NCBI GenBank assembly: GCA_030609625.1 | Contig: JAUWBX010000105.1 | Coordinates: 1-6,786, forward strand | Reading direction: 5' to 3' | Source of the DNA: Phycisphaerae bacterium | Lineage (GTDB): Bacteria; Planctomycetota; Phycisphaerae; Sedimentisphaerales; Anaerobacaceae | Length of the DNA stretch: 6,786 nucleotides | Shown here: piece after piece, positions 5,659 through 6,786 of the stretch | Position numbering within the stretch: the first letter of the stretch is position 1 | How the letters are laid out: every line of letters starts with the position of its first letter | The notes under the pieces: generated by a model | What the model saw: the letters and a program-made list of their open reading frames with translations, nothing else | The model's database searches: none | Told to the model about the DNA's origin: nothing | Made by a program: the position numbers and the translations under genes

Positions 5659-6570
5659 ATGACCAAAGAATCTCTAAATACAATAAAAAAAATTTATGAA
5701 AGAGGAGAGAATATAATCCAGCATCTTAAAGATGATGAAACTTCAAAAAATAACACAGATGAAATGATTATGATTAGTTATGATTTCCAAAGTGGAAGTT
5801 ATATTAAAAATGTAAAAGAAAATCCTGAATTTAATGAAAAATATACCGGAGCTATTGCAAAAGTTATTAATAAACCTTGTATCAAATGTGATTTTATTCT
5901 TGAGGTCGGAGTTGGTGAAGCTACAACTTTAGCAAATCTCGTCCCAAAACTAAAAGTCAACCCAAAAAGAATATATGGTTTTGATTTGGTTTGGTCTAGG
6001 GTCAGATATGCAATCGAATATATGAAAAAAAGAGATATTAAAGATTCGTTTCTTTTCATGGGAGATCTTTTTAATATTCCTTTAGCCGACAATTCAATTG
6101 ATATCGTATATACATCACATTCAGTAGAACCTAGTGGAGAAAGAGAAAAAGAGGCTTTATTAGAACTGATGAGGGTTACCAAAAAATATTTAATCCTATT
6201 AGAACCCGCATACGAATTTGCAAGTCTGGAAGCTAGAAAAAGAATGGAAAAACATGGTTATATTAAGAATTTATACTATACAGCTATTTCTCTTGGATTA
6301 AATGTAATTGAGCATAGATTATTTGACGCATTTTCAAATCCCTTAAATCCAACAGGTCTTATGGTAATAGAAAAATATCTCGAAAATAATCAAGTTGTTC
6401 ATAATCCCCTTATTTGTCCCGTCACAAAAACGCCTTTAGAATTAGTGAGAAATTCGTATTTTACAAAAGAGGGGCTATTGGTATACCCAATTATTGATGG
6501 AGTTCCTTGCTTATTGAAAGATAATGCAGTAATTGCAACACATTATACAAATGATTTTAAAAGTGTATAA
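5659..6570 (+). CDS. Class I SAM-dependent methyltransferase with C-terminal Trm112-like domain
   Basis: The 303-residue protein has a Rossmann methyltransferase core at about 76-185. Motif I is ILEVGVGE (80-87), an acidic residue (D109 in YGFDLVW) ends strand 2, GDLFNIPLADNSIDIVYTSHSVEP (D136, D148) covers motifs III-IV, and LILLEP (178-183) follows. Residues about 250-293 resemble a Trm112/UPF0434 domain: NPLICPVTKTPLELV, then YPIIDGVPCLL, with only C253 and C284 of a possible zinc set. Trm112 proteins normally activate separate methyltransferases, and here the two are fused. GAGGTGA at 5645-5651 is 7 nt before the ATG. The gene lies alone inside a pair of inverted repeats and is much more A+T-rich than its neighbours, suggesting horizontal acquisition. 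The substrate (RNA, protein or small molecule) cannot be read from the sequence. Confidence 0.85.
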   Translation: MTKESLNTIKKIYERGENIIQHLKDDETSKNNTDEMIMISYDFQSGSYIKNVKENPEFNEKYTGAIAKVINKPCIKCDFILEVGVGEATTLANLVPKLKVNPKRIYGFDLVWSRVRYAIEYMKKRDIKDSFLFMGDLFNIPLADNSIDIVYTSHSVEPSGEREKEALLELMRVTKKYLILLEPAYEFASLEARKRMEKHGYIKNLYYTAISLGLNVIEHRLFDAFSNPLNPTGLMVIEKYLENNQVVHNPLICPVTKTPLELVRNSYFTKEGLLVYPIIDGVPCLLKDNAVIATHYTNDFKSV

Positions 6571-6617
6571 ATATTTAAAAGTATTGAGTGTGCCCCTGCG
6601 TCATACAGCGTATAACA

Positions 6618-6669
6618 CGGGCTATACGGCTACGGCTCTTCGAGCCTTCGGCTGACTTCGTATAGCCCG
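6618..6669. repeat. Palindromic hairpin element (REP-like)
   Basis: CGGGCTATACG (6618-6628) is exactly complementary to CGTATAGCCCG (6659-6669). Between them GGCTC-TTC-GAGCC (6634-6646) forms an inner hairpin, and AGCC-TTC-GGCT (6643-6653) offers a competing one. The element begins three bases beyond the right inverted repeat of the methyltransferase unit. It is non-coding and may also act as a transcript-end structure. Confidence 0.8.
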
Positions 6670-6701
6670 AATACGAAATCCGAACTTTTGTTTTTTCCTG
6701 G

Positions 6702-6721
6702 ATTCCCGCTTTCGCGGGAAT
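6702..6721. repeat. Short palindrome ATTCCCGC-tttc-GCGGGAAT
   Basis: Perfect 8-bp arms (6702-6709 and 6714-6721) surround a TTTC loop. The sequence resembles the dispersed GGATTCCCGC...GCGGGAATGAC repeats found in many bacterial genomes. It lies 37 nt upstream of the last start codon. Confidence 0.75.
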
Positions 6722-6758
6722 GACCGTGGCAGCACAATTATTTAAGGAGCGAACAGCA

Positions 6759-6786
6759 ATGAAAATGAAACGTCGTGAATTTTTAG
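6759..6786 (+). CDS. Start of a Tat-type secreted protein (partial, cut by the window edge)
   Basis: Nine codons are visible, MKMKRREFL, and the frame runs off the end. AAGGAG at 6744-6749 lies 9 nt before the ATG, a strong ribosome binding site. KRREFL fits the twin-arginine export motif (RR-x-F-L), and starts of this form are common for planctomycete oxidoreductases and sulfatases. The product class cannot be determined from nine residues. Confidence 0.7.

Larger units (their letters stand above)
5570..6615. mobile_element. Putative non-autonomous mobile unit carrying a methyltransferase gene
   Basis: GGGGCACACTCAA at 5588-5600 is the exact complement of TTGAGTGTGCCCC at 6584-6596. Ten or eleven bases further out, TTATACGC (5570-5577) is the exact complement of GCGTATAA (6608-6615). 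The spacers between them are also partly alike (a shared TAT.AC core). Together this gives imperfect terminal inverted repeats of about 31 bp around a single gene. The interior is far richer in A+T than its surroundings: 13 G+C of 60 at 5761-5820 against 26 of 60 at 4861-4920. No transposase is encoded and no target-site duplication was recognised, so mobility is inferred from the ends and composition. Confidence 0.6.

Noticed and set aside
4811..6570. 2H phosphoesterase and methyltransferase as one RNA end-modification operon
   Set aside because: They are separated by 158 bp containing an inverted-repeat end and a separate promoter, and they differ strongly in base composition, so adjacency is probably due to insertion.

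Overview
The window looks like chromosomal accessory DNA from an uncultured, probably anaerobic member of the Planctomycetota (Phycisphaerae/Sedimentisphaerales-like). This is an inference. It rests on two solitary pseudopilin-like genes of the FTLIELLVVIAII type with H-x9-D C-terminal motifs, which planctomycetes expand heavily. It also rests on a start encoding MKMKRREFL (a Tat-like leader) at the right edge, and on many palindromic repeats between and inside genes. All supported genes are on the + strand.

Layout. 1-924: promoter and pseudopilin-like gene 1. 925-1325: a 400-bp gap with two repeat structures, a nested 131-bp palindrome (1041-1171) and a 19-bp tandem/inverted repeat (1193-1280). 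1326-3611: an HDOD module and a histidine kinase module in the same reading frame, separated only by one TAA codon and closed by a strong intrinsic terminator. They read best as one HDOD-GAF-kinase signalling protein broken in its GAF region. 3647-3986: no convincing gene, then a promoter. 3987-4769: pseudopilin-like gene 2, a clear paralogue of gene 1. 4811-5500: a 2H phosphoesterase (2'-5' RNA ligase-like) whose C-terminal part contains copies of a structured palindromic repeat read through in frame. 5570-6615: an AT-rich methyltransferase-Trm112 fusion gene bounded by imperfect ~31-bp inverted repeats, so it looks like a non-autonomous mobile cargo unit. 6618-6721: two more palindromic repeats, then the first nine codons of a Tat-type secreted protein.

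The genes do not form one obvious pathway. The pseudopilins would act at the cell envelope through a type II secretion/type IV pilus-like machine. The HDOD-kinase would be a cytoplasmic signalling protein. The 2H enzyme would act on RNA or nucleotide ends. The methyltransferase appears to have arrived as cargo. The most unusual points are the inverted-repeat-bounded methyltransferase, the in-frame palindromic repeats inside the 2H gene, and the single stop codon splitting the signalling protein. No transposase, CRISPR array, tRNA or rRNA was recognised.
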